Virus record (IMG/VR): IMGVR_UViG_3300042691_014702
Span: 1 to 33,565 of that record
DNA from: a virus
Length of the DNA stretch: 33,565 bases
Reading direction: 5' to 3' (one strand)
Positions 27,500 to 32,725 of the stretch are shown here, piece by piece; within the stretch, counting starts at the first letter, position 1, and each line of letters begins with the position of its first letter. A program made the position numbers and the translations under genes. The notes beneath the pieces are model-generated. The model saw only the letters and a list, made by a program, of their open reading frames with translations, was not told the origin of the DNA and made no database searches.

Positions 27500-27747
27500 T
27501 AGCAGTTCCACGCTCTCAAAGATTTATTAATTCTACTATTTGGATCATTAGCAGTCTTAGTAGATGTACGACGCTTCTTCATACCTTCCATACGGGCGCA
27601 AAAAGAGGCACGACGTCCTGCGTCTGCCTTTGTTTTTGGGTTTGGTGCTGGTGGCTTTAAATTAGCTCCAGTCGTGCGTTTAAAATGTGCACGTCCAGCA
27701 GCATTTAAGCCACCGGATGGATTTTGATATTTTTTGACAACTCCCAT
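27499..27747 (-). CDS. Conserved small phage protein, DUF6321-like (82 aa)
   Basis: The sequence pattern KYQNPSGGLNAAGRAHFKRTTG, then ANLKPPAP, then RRASFCARMEGMKKR and the end SLRAWNC is the signature of a small conserved family of phage proteins that I associate with DUF6321. The function is not known; the recurrent place near terminase or capsid genes suggests a packaging or virion role. GAGGTG lies 6 bases before the ATG. This is the first gene of the long leftward block, 26 bases downstream of the ssb terminator hairpin. Confidence 0.85.
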   Translation of the reverse strand: MGVVKKYQNPSGGLNAAGRAHFKRTTGANLKPPAPNPKTKADAGRRASFCARMEGMKKRRTSTKTANDPNSRINKSLRAWNC

Positions 27748-27763
27748 TTATTCACCTCTGTAC

Positions 27764-27769
27764 ATTATA
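27764..27769 (-). promoter_or_regulatory. Candidate -10 box for the virion operon
   Basis: On the leftward strand the sequence ATGTATAATGTACA contains a perfect TATAAT directly after the T-run of the ssb terminator. No -35 box is convincing, and the predicted start site would fall only about 10 bases before the ATG, cutting close to the ribosome site at 27753-27758. The box is inside a small palindrome (TGTA-N5-TACA). A phage-specific factor or read-through from upstream is equally possible. Confidence 0.35.
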
Positions 27770-27772
27770 CAT

Positions 27773-27799
27773 AAAAAAAAGTCCGCATATAGCGGACTT
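27773..27799 (-). terminator. Intrinsic terminator after ssb
   Basis: An 8-bp perfect stem (AAGTCCGC at 27779-27786 with GCGGACTT at 27792-27799, loop of 5) is followed on the leftward strand by eight T residues. It starts 5 bases after the ssb stop codon and separates the ssb transcript from the virion operon. Confidence 0.9.
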
Positions 27800-27804
27800 A
27801 CTCA

Positions 27805-28212
27805 TTAGTCATCTGCAAACGGGTCGTCTATATCATCTACTTTTAATGATCCAGCAGGTTTAGGGTTTGAAGTATTACCGTTAAGTCTGTTTTCAATCTC
27901 TTCTTTCTTGCTATCTAGTAATTGCCAGTTATCGATAACAATTTTAACGGCTTGTTGCTTTGCACCTTCTTTATTTACATATTGCTCAAGCTGTATTTTG
28001 CCTACAATACCTAATAGTCGTCCTTTAGTTGCATATTCTGCTAGTGCGTCACCGCTTTGGCCAAAAGCAACACAGTTAAAAAAGTCTGTTTCTTTCTCAC
28101 GACCCTTTCTATCTACAGCTACACGAACATTGCAGATAGATTTACCACTTGGCGTCTGCTTGCTTTCTGGATCAGCAACCAAACGACCGACAATAGTGCA
28201 TTGATTAATCAT
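27805..28212 (-). CDS. ssb: Single-stranded DNA-binding protein (135 aa)
   Basis: An OB-fold SSB. The N-terminal strands (MINQCTIVGRLVADPE, then ICNVRVAVDR), the conserved TDFFNCVAFGQSGDALAEY segment at about 42-60, and GRLLGIVGKIQLEQYVNKEG at 64-83 match bacterial and phage SSBs. A disordered linker follows and the C-terminus is acidic (KVDDIDDPFADD); the DPF near the end resembles the partner-binding tip but is followed by ADD rather than ending the chain. The ATG at 28212 is chosen because GGAGG lies just before it; an open extension upstream of it runs through the divergent promoter and is not coding. The protein coats single-stranded DNA during phage replication. Confidence 0.94.
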   Translation of the reverse strand: MINQCTIVGRLVADPESKQTPSGKSICNVRVAVDRKGREKETDFFNCVAFGQSGDALAEYATKGRLLGIVGKIQLEQYVNKEGAKQQAVKIVIDNWQLLDSKKEEIENRLNGNTSNPKPAGSLKVDDIDDPFADD

Positions 28213-28234
28213 ATAACCTCCATATGGTATGATG

Positions 28235-28255
28235 ATTATATCAGATGTAATACAT
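28235..28255 (-). promoter_or_regulatory. ssb promoter with 11-bp palindrome
   Basis: On the leftward strand, the perfect palindromic arms ATGTA/TACAT (ATGTATTACAT, 28245-28255) are followed after 2 bases by GATATAAT (28235-28242), a perfect TATAAT -10 box. The start site would fall near 28228, giving a leader of about 15 bases to the ssb ATG with GGAGG. The same palindrome and GATAyAAT layout recurs before tRNA-Leu. Confidence 0.7.
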
Positions 28256-28275
28256 ATTGCATGGAGGTGGTTACT

Positions 28276-28473
28276 ATGAGTTGGTTTAGTCAAGCCGTCA
28301 AAAAATTGAGTAAAAATGTGATTCCTGAAGTAGATTTTTCAGACACATTTATTGCCAAAAACGTTACTGTAGTTGCTGTGCAAAAGTTGTTAGTTGAGTT
28401 AAGTGATAATGACTTGCGTCGAATATGGCAAATGATTGGAAATGAGTTAGCTAAACGTAAAAGCAACAGTTAA
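28276..28473 (+). CDS. Small rightward protein of unknown function (65 aa)
   Basis: One of the few genes on the rightward strand. The ATG at 28276 has GGAGGTGG 8 bases upstream. The protein begins MSWFSQAVKKLSKNVIPEVDF and ends LRRIWQMIGNELAKRKSNS. It is amphipathic and helical with a basic end and has no Cys, no membrane span and no recognised domain. It is divergent from ssb across a 63-base intergenic region and convergent with thyX, sharing a terminator hairpin. It could be a small regulator or host-takeover peptide; nothing in the sequence proves it. An in-frame extension upstream runs through ssb and is not coding. Confidence 0.75.
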   Translation: MSWFSQAVKKLSKNVIPEVDFSDTFIAKNVTVVAVQKLLVELSDNDLRRIWQMIGNELAKRKSNS

Positions 28474-28499
28474 AAAAAGGGGTGCTTATTGCACCCCTT
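28472..28499. terminator. Bidirectional terminator between 65-aa gene and thyX
   Basis: A 9-bp perfect stem (28477-28485 with 28491-28499, loop TTATT). On the leftward strand it is followed by seven T residues, giving a strong terminator for thyX whose stop codon lies in the loop. On the rightward strand the following tract (TTGTTCTTTG) is weaker but T-rich, serving the 65-aa gene. Confidence 0.88.
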
Positions 28500-29142
28500 G
28501 TTCTTTGTCTGTCAAATGATATTTTTCAAACGCCTGTGTAGTGTTCGGAAGTACTTTGCATAGTACATTCCAGCAATCTGTAGCAATTTCGCGATGCTCT
28601 TGTTGTGTATGACTATCCATGCGAACTCTACAATAATGTAGCCAGTCCCTGACAGTGCCTTTCATGTACATTCTTGTGCCAACACATAATGGGAGTACCA
28701 TTCTGGCTGATTCTAAGGCTACTCCTGACTTTACAAGGTCGTCATACGCTCTAATTGCAACCAAAACTGGAGCCAATGCCTTATTATCCATCTGGAATTG
28801 CGTCTCTTGATCTTCAAACATAAGGCTACTTTGACGATTAGTGCTACCTTTGCGACGCATAACAGGTAGATCTAGCTCAATCTTGTTTGGGTTTGCATAC
28901 CTTTGACTAAACTCTTGGAAATGAAAGCTCCTGTGACGCAAAATCTGTGCTGCAATAGCCCTAGATGTGTAGATTTCCATTACGACATCGGCCATTTGAA
29001 ATACAGACCAATGTTCTTTTCGCATACAGTAGTTAAGTAACTTGACATAATCCGGATTATCTTCATTATCCGACGATATACGAGCAAGATGAATCATAAA
29101 TTCTTCTGCGTCAGGTTGAATGTACTTAAGTGTTGCTGCCAT
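28486..29142 (-). CDS. thyX: Flavin-dependent thymidylate synthase (218 aa)
   Basis: The ThyX signature RHRX7S is present at residues 69-79 (RHRSFHFQEFS), followed by QRY. The earlier EHWSVFQ block (43-49) and the C-terminal VLPLCVGTRMYMKGTVRDWLHYCRVR segment with substrate-binding Arg residues complete the family pattern. The enzyme makes dTMP from dUMP using FAD, NADPH and methylene-tetrahydrofolate. With the phage dUTPase, which makes dUMP, it supplies thymidine nucleotides for phage DNA. The ATG at 29142 has GGAGG 4 bases upstream; the open frame upstream of it is read through tRNA-Leu and is not coding. It ends in a strong terminator. Confidence 0.96.
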   Translation of the reverse strand: MAATLKYIQPDAEEFMIHLARISSDNEDNPDYVKLLNYCMRKEHWSVFQMADVVMEIYTSRAIAAQILRHRSFHFQEFSQRYANPNKIELDLPVMRRKGSTNRQSSLMFEDQETQFQMDNKALAPVLVAIRAYDDLVKSGVALESARMVLPLCVGTRMYMKGTVRDWLHYCRVRMDSHTQQEHREIATDCWNVLCKVLPNTTQAFEKYHLTDKEQGVQ

Positions 29143-29152
29143 CTTTCCTCCA

Positions 29153-29233
29153 TGCCTCAGACGGGACTCGAACCCGTACACCTTGCGGTAACAGATTTTA
29201 AGTCTGTCGTGTCTACCATTCCACCACCAAGGC
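29153..29233 (-). tRNA. tRNA-Leu (anticodon UAA)
   Basis: The leftward strand folds to a full cloverleaf with long variable arm. The acceptor stem is GCCTTGG/CTGAGGC with two G-U pairs, the D-arm is GGTGGAATGGTAGAC, the anticodon stem-loop is ACAGA-CTTAAAA-TCTGT with anticodon TAA, a variable arm follows, and the T-arm is ACGGGTTCGAGTCCCGT. CCA is not encoded. The thyX ribosome site starts directly after the discriminator base, and the promoter start site lies only a few bases before the 5' end, so tRNA and thyX are probably one transcript that needs processing. UUA is a frequent leucine codon in these AT-rich genes. Confidence 0.95.
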
Positions 29234-29242
29234 TAATGTCCT

Positions 29243-29264
29243 ATTGTATCACAATGTAATACAT
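29243..29264 (-). promoter_or_regulatory. Promoter for tRNA-Leu and thyX with 11-bp palindrome
   Basis: Leftward ATGTATTACAT (29254-29264), 3 bases, then GATACAAT (29243-29250). The same elements in the same order precede ssb. A start site about 7 bases after the -10 box would lie near 29236, only 3 bases before the tRNA 5' end, which supports a real promoter. Confidence 0.65.
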
Positions 29265-29272
29265 GATATATT
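29244..29272 (+). promoter_or_regulatory. Candidate rightward promoter for small RNA
   Basis: On the rightward strand TTGTAT (29244-29249) and TATATT (29267-29272) are 17 bases apart, fitting a sigma-70 type promoter with a good -10 and weak -35. It is back to back with the leftward tRNA-Leu promoter. A start near 29279 would lead into a structured sequence ending in a terminator. Confidence 0.45.
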
Positions 29273-29278
29273 ACTAAT

Positions 29279-29378
29279 GAAACGCGATGATATCTTAAAA
29301 GTCCGCCCATCATGCCACTATCGCGACAGTTAAGACGAGCGAATCTAAGGCCCCTTCATAGAGGGGCCTTTTTATTTT
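29279..29378 (+). ncRNA. Candidate phage small RNA (about 100 nt)
   Basis: A gene-free stretch starts a few bases after a candidate promoter. CGCGAT (29283-29288) can pair with ATCGCG (29320-29325), closing a stem with further GAT/ATC pairing inside. It ends in a rightward intrinsic terminator at 29347-29378. A tiny ORF of 18 codons (29278-29334) has no ribosome site. No known RNA family is recognised; regulatory small RNA is inferred from promoter, fold and terminator together. Confidence 0.45.
29347..29378 (+). terminator. Rightward intrinsic terminator beside HNH gene
   Basis: AAGGCCCCT (29347-29355) pairs with AGGGGCCTT (29362-29370), followed on the rightward strand by a T-rich tract TTTATTTT. 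On the leftward strand the hairpin lacks a T-run. It thus ends a rightward transcript, and its T-tract overlaps the 3' end of the HNH gene. Confidence 0.75.
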
Positions 29379-29629
29379 ACGGAATGGTCACTATTGCGTT
29401 TGTATGATCTATTTGCTGATGGACTTTTTAAAATTAAATTACGCATAGAGTTGGATCCGCCTTTAGATAATGGTTTTTTGTGATCTATGTCTTTACCATT
29501 ACGGTCAATTCCTTTTGCGTCCATAGCTCTACGAGCGCGTTGTCTATCCATGCGTAGTGGGTGTTCACCACGAGCTTTTTGCTGTGCATACTCTTTCTTG
29601 TATGGGCGAGCTTTGTTGACGTATGGCAT
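29372..29629 (-). CDS. Small HNH endonuclease (85 aa)
   Basis: The core IDHKKPLSKGGSNSMRNLIL at residues 48-67 is the HNH metal-binding and catalytic element: D49-H50 with the general-base His, N64 in the middle, and N73 (SANRS) in the last position. The N-terminal 45 residues are Arg/Lys/Ala-rich and could bind DNA. No Cys zinc knuckle is present. I take the ATG at 29629 that overlaps the upstream stop as TGATG, not the GTG one codon earlier. Phage HNH nucleases of this size assist DNA packaging cleavage, act as free-standing homing nucleases or degrade host DNA; which applies here cannot be decided. Confidence 0.85.
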   Translation of the reverse strand: MPYVNKARPYKKEYAQQKARGEHPLRMDRQRARRAMDAKGIDRNGKDIDHKKPLSKGGSNSMRNLILKSPSANRSYKRNSDHSVK

Positions 29630-30015
29630 CACCTATGCCTTGCTGCTTTCTGTGCAATTGTTTTAGGTTGTGCTACGAATTGTTTACCCGCTCTGTTACC
29701 AGCAGCTTTAGCGCGATTAGTTGCTGCTACTTCACTCTTACTCAACGAACCCCATGCTTTATCTGGAAGATAACGCTTAGTGCCCTTACTAGGAGTTCCA
29801 TCACTAGTGCGCCACTTTTGATCTGTCCATTTAGACAAACTGTTATCACTTGATTTAGGGCCTACGTATCCACCACCAGATTTCTTGTACATCTGCGTAG
29901 CCAGCTGTGCTTTACGTGCAGACCACTCTCCGGGATCTCCACCTTTTGTGCCAGACTTTACCCTAGATACTATTGACTTCCATTTACCGGGATCACTCTT
30001 TGTCGCACTCGGCAT
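29629..30015 (-). CDS. Conserved basic phage protein, DUF5872-like (128 aa)
   Basis: Two conserved blocks stand out: DPGKWKSIVSRVKSGTKGGDPGEWSARKAQLATQMYKK (split near 8-45) and the SKWTDQKWRTSDGTPSKGTKRYLPDKAWGSLS region near 60-95, followed by AATNRAKAAGNRAGKQFVAQPKTIA. This matches a small basic family present in phages and giant viruses that I associate with DUF5872, of unknown function. AAAGGAG is 6 bases before the ATG at 30015; an ATG two codons earlier directly abuts that site. It is coupled to the HNH gene by one base. Confidence 0.85.
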   Translation of the reverse strand: MPSATKSDPGKWKSIVSRVKSGTKGGDPGEWSARKAQLATQMYKKSGGGYVGPKSSDNSLSKWTDQKWRTSDGTPSKGTKRYLPDKAWGSLSKSEVAATNRAKAAGNRAGKQFVAQPKTIAQKAARHR

Positions 30016-30241
30016 ATTCATCTCCTTTGTGTTCTATAATTTCGACACCTTCTAATTGAGACAGCCTCCACATAGTGTAATACTTAGTAATGTTTTTGCC
30101 TTTTAAGTCTTCGTCTGTAATATCCCTATCGTCACACCATCTACGGAAATTTAAGTAACTTCCAAGATCGCAGATTTTTTGACAGATAAACATAATTCCA
30201 CTGGCAATTATTATTCCTATTAAAACTGACTCAAGTTGCAT
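29993..30241 (-). CDS. Small single-span membrane protein (82 aa)
   Basis: Starting at the ATG at 30241 the protein is MQLESVLIGIIIASGIMFIC..., with one clear hydrophobic span (residues 5-22) and a soluble charged domain of 60 residues (RRWCDDRDITDEDLKGKNITK). It overlaps the thermonuclease stop by 11 bases and the DUF5872-like gene by 23 bases. A GTG at 30304 would add a basic 21-residue extension read in another frame through the thermonuclease gene; neither start has a clear ribosome site. Function unknown; it is likely anchored in the inner membrane. Confidence 0.62.
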   Translation of the reverse strand: MQLESVLIGIIIASGIMFICQKICDLGSYLNFRRWCDDRDITDEDLKGKNITKYYTMWRLSQLEGVEIIEHKGDEYAECDKE

Positions 30242-30638
30242 CTGTGATAATAGCTGTTGCACGTACTGCCTTCTTCTTTGACCAAGACGTTTTTTTATTG
30301 CCACCTAAATATGGAACTGCAAGTCCATCACGTACTAGCTGTTTATTTAGTGTGCAATATCCTTTATCGCTGCGTACAGTAACTAATCTGCGACCATATT
30401 TGTCTGCTTTAGCTTCTACTAAAATTACAAACTTTTCAAGCTTAGCGGCTGCATCATCAAACCAAGTCTTGACTTCTAGGATGCATTTCTGTCCTTCTGG
30501 CGTTGTTTTCTCCGGCGTATCAATTCCGTGGAGCCTACAATGCTGATCCATCAACCAGATGCCAAAACCGAGATCGATATCACAAACAAAAGTATCGCCA
30601 TCAATAACTCTTTTGTATTTAATTGCATATTCATACAT
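30231..30638 (-). CDS. Thermonuclease (SNase)-like nuclease (135 aa)
   Basis: The staphylococcal nuclease fold is clear: VIDGDTFVCDIDLGFG at residues 11-26 (metal-binding D15), CRLHGIDTPE at 34-43 with R35, D40 and E43, and KYGRRLVTV at 80-88 with the second catalytic Arg. NKQLVRDGLAVPYLGG at 98-113 ends the domain. The protein is a minimal domain without signal peptide, so it acts in the cytoplasm, probably on host or phage nucleic acid for nucleotide supply or recombination. GGAG is placed 8 bases before the ATG. It sits directly after the phosphoesterase gene. Confidence 0.92.
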   Translation of the reverse strand: MYEYAIKYKRVIDGDTFVCDIDLGFGIWLMDQHCRLHGIDTPEKTTPEGQKCILEVKTWFDDAAAKLEKFVILVEAKADKYGRRLVTVRSDKGYCTLNKQLVRDGLAVPYLGGNKKTSWSKKKAVRATAIITDAT

Positions 30639-30640
30639 AC

Positions 30641-31537
30641 TTAAAGCTCCAATGTATCAACTACAACAACACCTGCCCCGTTTCCTCTTACAGCGTACGG
30701 TTTACTAGCTGTTAGATTTAACATAAGTCCACCTTTAGGTAATGATGGACTATCCCAGAGTGCTGCATATGAATCTTTTCTACCATGCTTAATTAAATCA
30801 GCACTAGTAGTTCCTTTATATGTATCAAAGTACGATCCAGTTCTAAGGGTTAAAACATCACGTGTTTGTACGCGATTTTCTAAATTTACAATACTCTTAT
30901 TAAATACAACTTTATTGTCTCGTCCAGCTTGCCTATGATGCGTGTGTCCACGCCAAATAGCATCTGCACCCTCAATCCACATAGCAGCCCGTGAAAAAGT
31001 AATAGCGCCCTTAGTTACAGGCGCTGCACCACCAGCTCCGTGATGGTAGTGAATAACGTAGTGTCCTACACGAGCATGTTCCTTATATGGACGCATTTGT
31101 ATATGTATAAATCCGTGATATCCACCATATTGTATTTTTCCATCAGTCCCATTAAGTAATACAACGAGTTGCTTTACGGGTTCAATGTGGTGGTATCTTG
31201 CAACGCTATCATCATGATTACCGTCACCAAGCATAATGATGTCATCTTTATAAGGAGCTAGTATTTCATACGCCCACCTAATGCTTTCTCCAAGCATGTC
31301 GTCACCAGCACTGTACATGCGAGGATGCAAATTATTAGCCCGGTATCTTTTACGATCACCGGGCATAATAGCATCAAAAATATCGCCATTTACACATATC
31401 TTTGCTCCACGTTTTTTAGCTGTAGAAAGCTCTTTTTCAATTAAATTGTAATCGACATGTAAACCTCCAATATGAAGGTCACTCATTAAGCATAAGTTTA
31501 ATTCTGGTGCTTCAACGCAATAGTCAATAACTGTCAT
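30641..31537 (-). CDS. Calcineurin-like metallophosphoesterase (298 aa)
   Basis: All five metal-binding motifs of the family are visible: SDLHIG at 19-24, NGDIFD at 50-55, GDGNHDD at 104-110, HYHHG near 163-167 and GHTHH at 197-201. The fold is the DNA-repair and phosphodiesterase type. The length and the arrangement (long helix after NGDIFD, C-terminal beta domain) fit phage DNA-processing phosphoesterases; exonuclease-like or 2',3'-cyclic phosphodiesterase activity is possible. GGAGGG is 6 bases before the ATG. It follows a terminator-promoter pair and heads a leftward operon with the thermonuclease, membrane protein, DUF5872-like and HNH genes. Confidence 0.93.
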   Translation of the reverse strand: MTVIDYCVEAPELNLCLMSDLHIGGLHVDYNLIEKELSTAKKRGAKICVNGDIFDAIMPGDRKRYRANNLHPRMYSAGDDMLGESIRWAYEILAPYKDDIIMLGDGNHDDSVARYHHIEPVKQLVVLLNGTDGKIQYGGYHGFIHIQMRPYKEHARVGHYVIHYHHGAGGAAPVTKGAITFSRAAMWIEGADAIWRGHTHHRQAGRDNKVVFNKSIVNLENRVQTRDVLTLRTGSYFDTYKGTTSADLIKHGRKDSYAALWDSPSLPKGGLMLNLTASKPYAVRGNGAGVVVVDTLEL

Positions 31538-31567
31538 TTACTGCCCTCCATTGCCGATACTAATACT

Positions 31568-31573
31568 AGTATA
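31568..31573 (-). promoter_or_regulatory. Candidate -10 box for the phosphoesterase operon
   Basis: On the leftward strand TATACT lies directly after the T-run of the upstream terminator, with a predicted start site near 31561 and a GGAGGG ribosome site at 31544-31549. It sits within the palindrome ATACTAGTAT. No clear -35 box exists. Confidence 0.5.
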
Positions 31574-31575
31574 AC

Positions 31576-31610
31576 AAAAAATTAGACCAGCGCTGGGAGT
31601 ACGCTGGTCT
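31576..31610 (-). terminator. Intrinsic terminator ending the tRNA-Asn/ncRNA transcript
   Basis: AGACCAGCG pairs with CGCTGGTCT (31584-31592 with 31602-31610), a 9-bp stem with 9-base loop, followed on the leftward strand by AA and six T residues. It separates the tRNA-Asn region from the phosphoesterase operon. Confidence 0.85.
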
Positions 31611-31760
31611 ATATTTGGGCAGTCAGTCCGGGTTTTCTGGAGGCTTTCGTAAAAGGCTCACCTGACTAAGGTGGCAAAAGAATAATACCACCACACGGGA
31701 GAAAGAGTAAGGACCGTGTGATGGTATTAACTTCCCCAGTGCGTTTGCATACATGGGGGA
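31611..31760 (-). ncRNA. Hairpin-rich non-coding stretch downstream of tRNA-Asn
   Basis: A 150-base stretch without a credible gene. Read leftward it forms CCCCA...TGGGG (31734-31758) with an inner TGC/GCA, then a long hairpin of 15 pairs with 15-base loop (31684-31698 with 31714-31728), then CACCT/AGGTG (31659-31673). One position of the long stem is U-G on the leftward strand but an A-C mismatch on the other, so the leftward RNA is the folding strand. It lies between tRNA-Asn and a terminator and is probably co-transcribed. I recognise no known RNA family. Confidence 0.5.
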
Positions 31761-31832
31761 CTCCTACTGCTGGGATCGAACCAGCGACCATTCGGTTAAC
31801 AGCCGAACGCTCTACCGCTGAGCTAAGTAGGA
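31761..31832 (-). tRNA. tRNA-Asn (anticodon GUU)
   Basis: A full cloverleaf: acceptor TCCTACT/AGTAGGA with discriminator G, D-arm AGCTCAGCGGTAGAGC, anticodon stem-loop TTCGG-CTGTTAA-CCGAA with anticodon GTT, and T-arm GCTGGTTCGATCCCAGC. CCA is not encoded. It follows the DUF3310-like gene by 7 bases and precedes a structured non-coding segment. Confidence 0.96.
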
Positions 31833-31839
31833 AAATAAA

Positions 31840-32268
31840 CTATTCTATTGCTCCTTTGAGCCAGTTTTTAATCCTGTCCGGATAGGATTCTTCAGGTACT
31901 CCTGTATTGCTTGCCTCACTAGCCAACTGCGGTTCCTTGACCCTGCATATTGATCGATACTCATCAACGTTTCCTGATCCAGCCGTAGTACTAACATGCT
32001 TGGGTAATTCTTCGGCCTTAATCTTTTGTGCTTGGTCGTACTCATAGCAATCAGCTACCAATCCCTTCACTTTGTCTGCAACTTCCGTTTGTCCGGTAAC
32101 TGCATAGGCAAGGAACCAAATAGCCTTGCACACGTCCTCGTCATACTTGGAACCGTTTTTCTTACCAGCTCTAGCAATGTATGCCAGCGCAGTAAAAAGA
32201 TACCTGTCAAGGTTCCAAGCGTCAGCTGCATGAACAGGTTGCAGATCACTCTTGTTGTAATACGCCAT
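31840..32268 (-). CDS. DUF3310-like protein (142 aa)
   Basis: Residues 1-60 follow the DUF3310 pattern common in phages: YYNKSDLQPVHAADAWNLD, then YIARAGKKNGSKYDEDVCKAIWFL. In that family this element is often fused to or found near nucleotide-metabolism proteins, but its biochemical role is unknown. The domain is complete by about residue 65. The remaining 75 residues are unlike the family and their DNA also encodes a complete RHH ORF in another frame, so part of this tail may exist only because of the overlap. I start at the ATG at 32268, one base after the dUTPase stop and with GGTG 7 bases before it; a longer upstream extension overlaps dut. Confidence 0.85.
   Translation of the reverse strand: MAYYNKSDLQPVHAADAWNLDRYLFTALAYIARAGKKNGSKYDEDVCKAIWFLAYAVTGQTEVADKVKGLVADCYEYDQAQKIKAEELPKHVSTTAGSGNVDEYRSICRVKEPQLASEASNTGVPEESYPDRIKNWLKGAIE
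31845..32045 (-). CDS. Nested ribbon-helix-helix protein (66 aa), out of frame with DUF3310-like gene
   Basis: This ORF lies wholly inside the DUF3310-like gene in another frame and gives a convincing RHH (Arc/CopG-type) domain. After a basic arm (MSTTKHKRLRPKNYPS) comes a strand MLVLRLDQ (17-24), helix A ETLMSIDQYAGS (25-36), turn NRS, and helix B WLVRQAIQEYLKN (40-52). Such proteins dimerise and insert the strand in the major groove, often as autoregulators. The ribosome site before the ATG is weak. Third-position base use suits the DUF3310 frame better, so this may be an overprinted gene or, less likely, a chance ORF. A plausible target is the twin operator at 33041-33075. Confidence 0.5.
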   Translation of the reverse strand: MSTTKHKRLRPKNYPSMLVLRLDQETLMSIDQYAGSRNRSWLVRQAIQEYLKNPIRTGLKTGSKEQ

Positions 32269-32269
32269 G

Positions 32270-32725
32270 TTATACACCAGTAGATCCAAAACCGCCAGAT
32301 CCACGTTCTGTTTCAAACAGTGATCCAGATGTAACTACAACGGGTTCACACATACACACTGGAGCAATAACAAGCTGTGCTATACGCATACCGGGCACTA
32401 TTGTGAAAGTATCAGAACTCATATTTTTGAGTATTACTTTTACCTCACCAGTGTAGTCAGCATCAACTGTACCGGGGCTATTTAAGACTACGATGCCGTG
32501 CTTATAAGCCATTCCGCTACGAGTGCGCACCTGTGCTTCAAAACCCTCGTGTAGCTTGATTTTCATGCCCGTAGGCACAAGCAATGTTTGGTCAGGGCGA
32601 ATCGGCATAGTCTTATCACCGATGTACTGCAGATCTATTCCAGACGCCTGTTTTGTAGCGCGATGTGGATCGAATAGATACTCACTAGTGCTACTACCGC
32701 AATAAACAATTTCAAGGCGATCCAC
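32270..32725 (-). CDS. dut: dUTPase (151 aa)
   Basis: All five trimeric dUTPase motifs are present: motif 1 ASGIDL (27-32), motif 2 RTRSG (67-71), motif 3 GTVDADYTGEV (85-95) with the catalytic Asp and base-stacking Tyr, motif 4 PGMRIAQLV (111-119), and motif 5 RGSGGFGSTG (141-150) at the C-terminus. The enzyme hydrolyses dUTP to dUMP and pyrophosphate, keeping uracil out of DNA and feeding ThyX. Translation probably starts at the GTG at 32725, which overlaps the stop of the 86-aa gene (TAGTG). The gene is one base before the DUF3310-like start. Confidence 0.96.
   Translation of the reverse strand: MDRLEIVYCGSSTSEYLFDPHRATKQASGIDLQYIGDKTMPIRPDQTLLVPTGMKIKLHEGFEAQVRTRSGMAYKHGIVVLNSPGTVDADYTGEVKVILKNMSSDTFTIVPGMRIAQLVIAPVCMCEPVVVTSGSLFETERGSGGFGSTGV

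Noticed and set aside
28213-28293. N-terminal extension of SSB beyond 28212.
   Set aside because: It crosses the divergent promoter and the start of the rightward gene; a canonical SSB start with GGAGG is at 28212.
29143-29181. N-terminal extension of ThyX beyond 29142.
   Set aside because: It is translated from the tRNA-Leu T-arm and acceptor stem.
31600-31760. Possible third tRNA or tmRNA next to tRNA-Asn.
   Set aside because: No T-arm or anticodon stem in the right spacing could be found; the hairpins do not form a cloverleaf.
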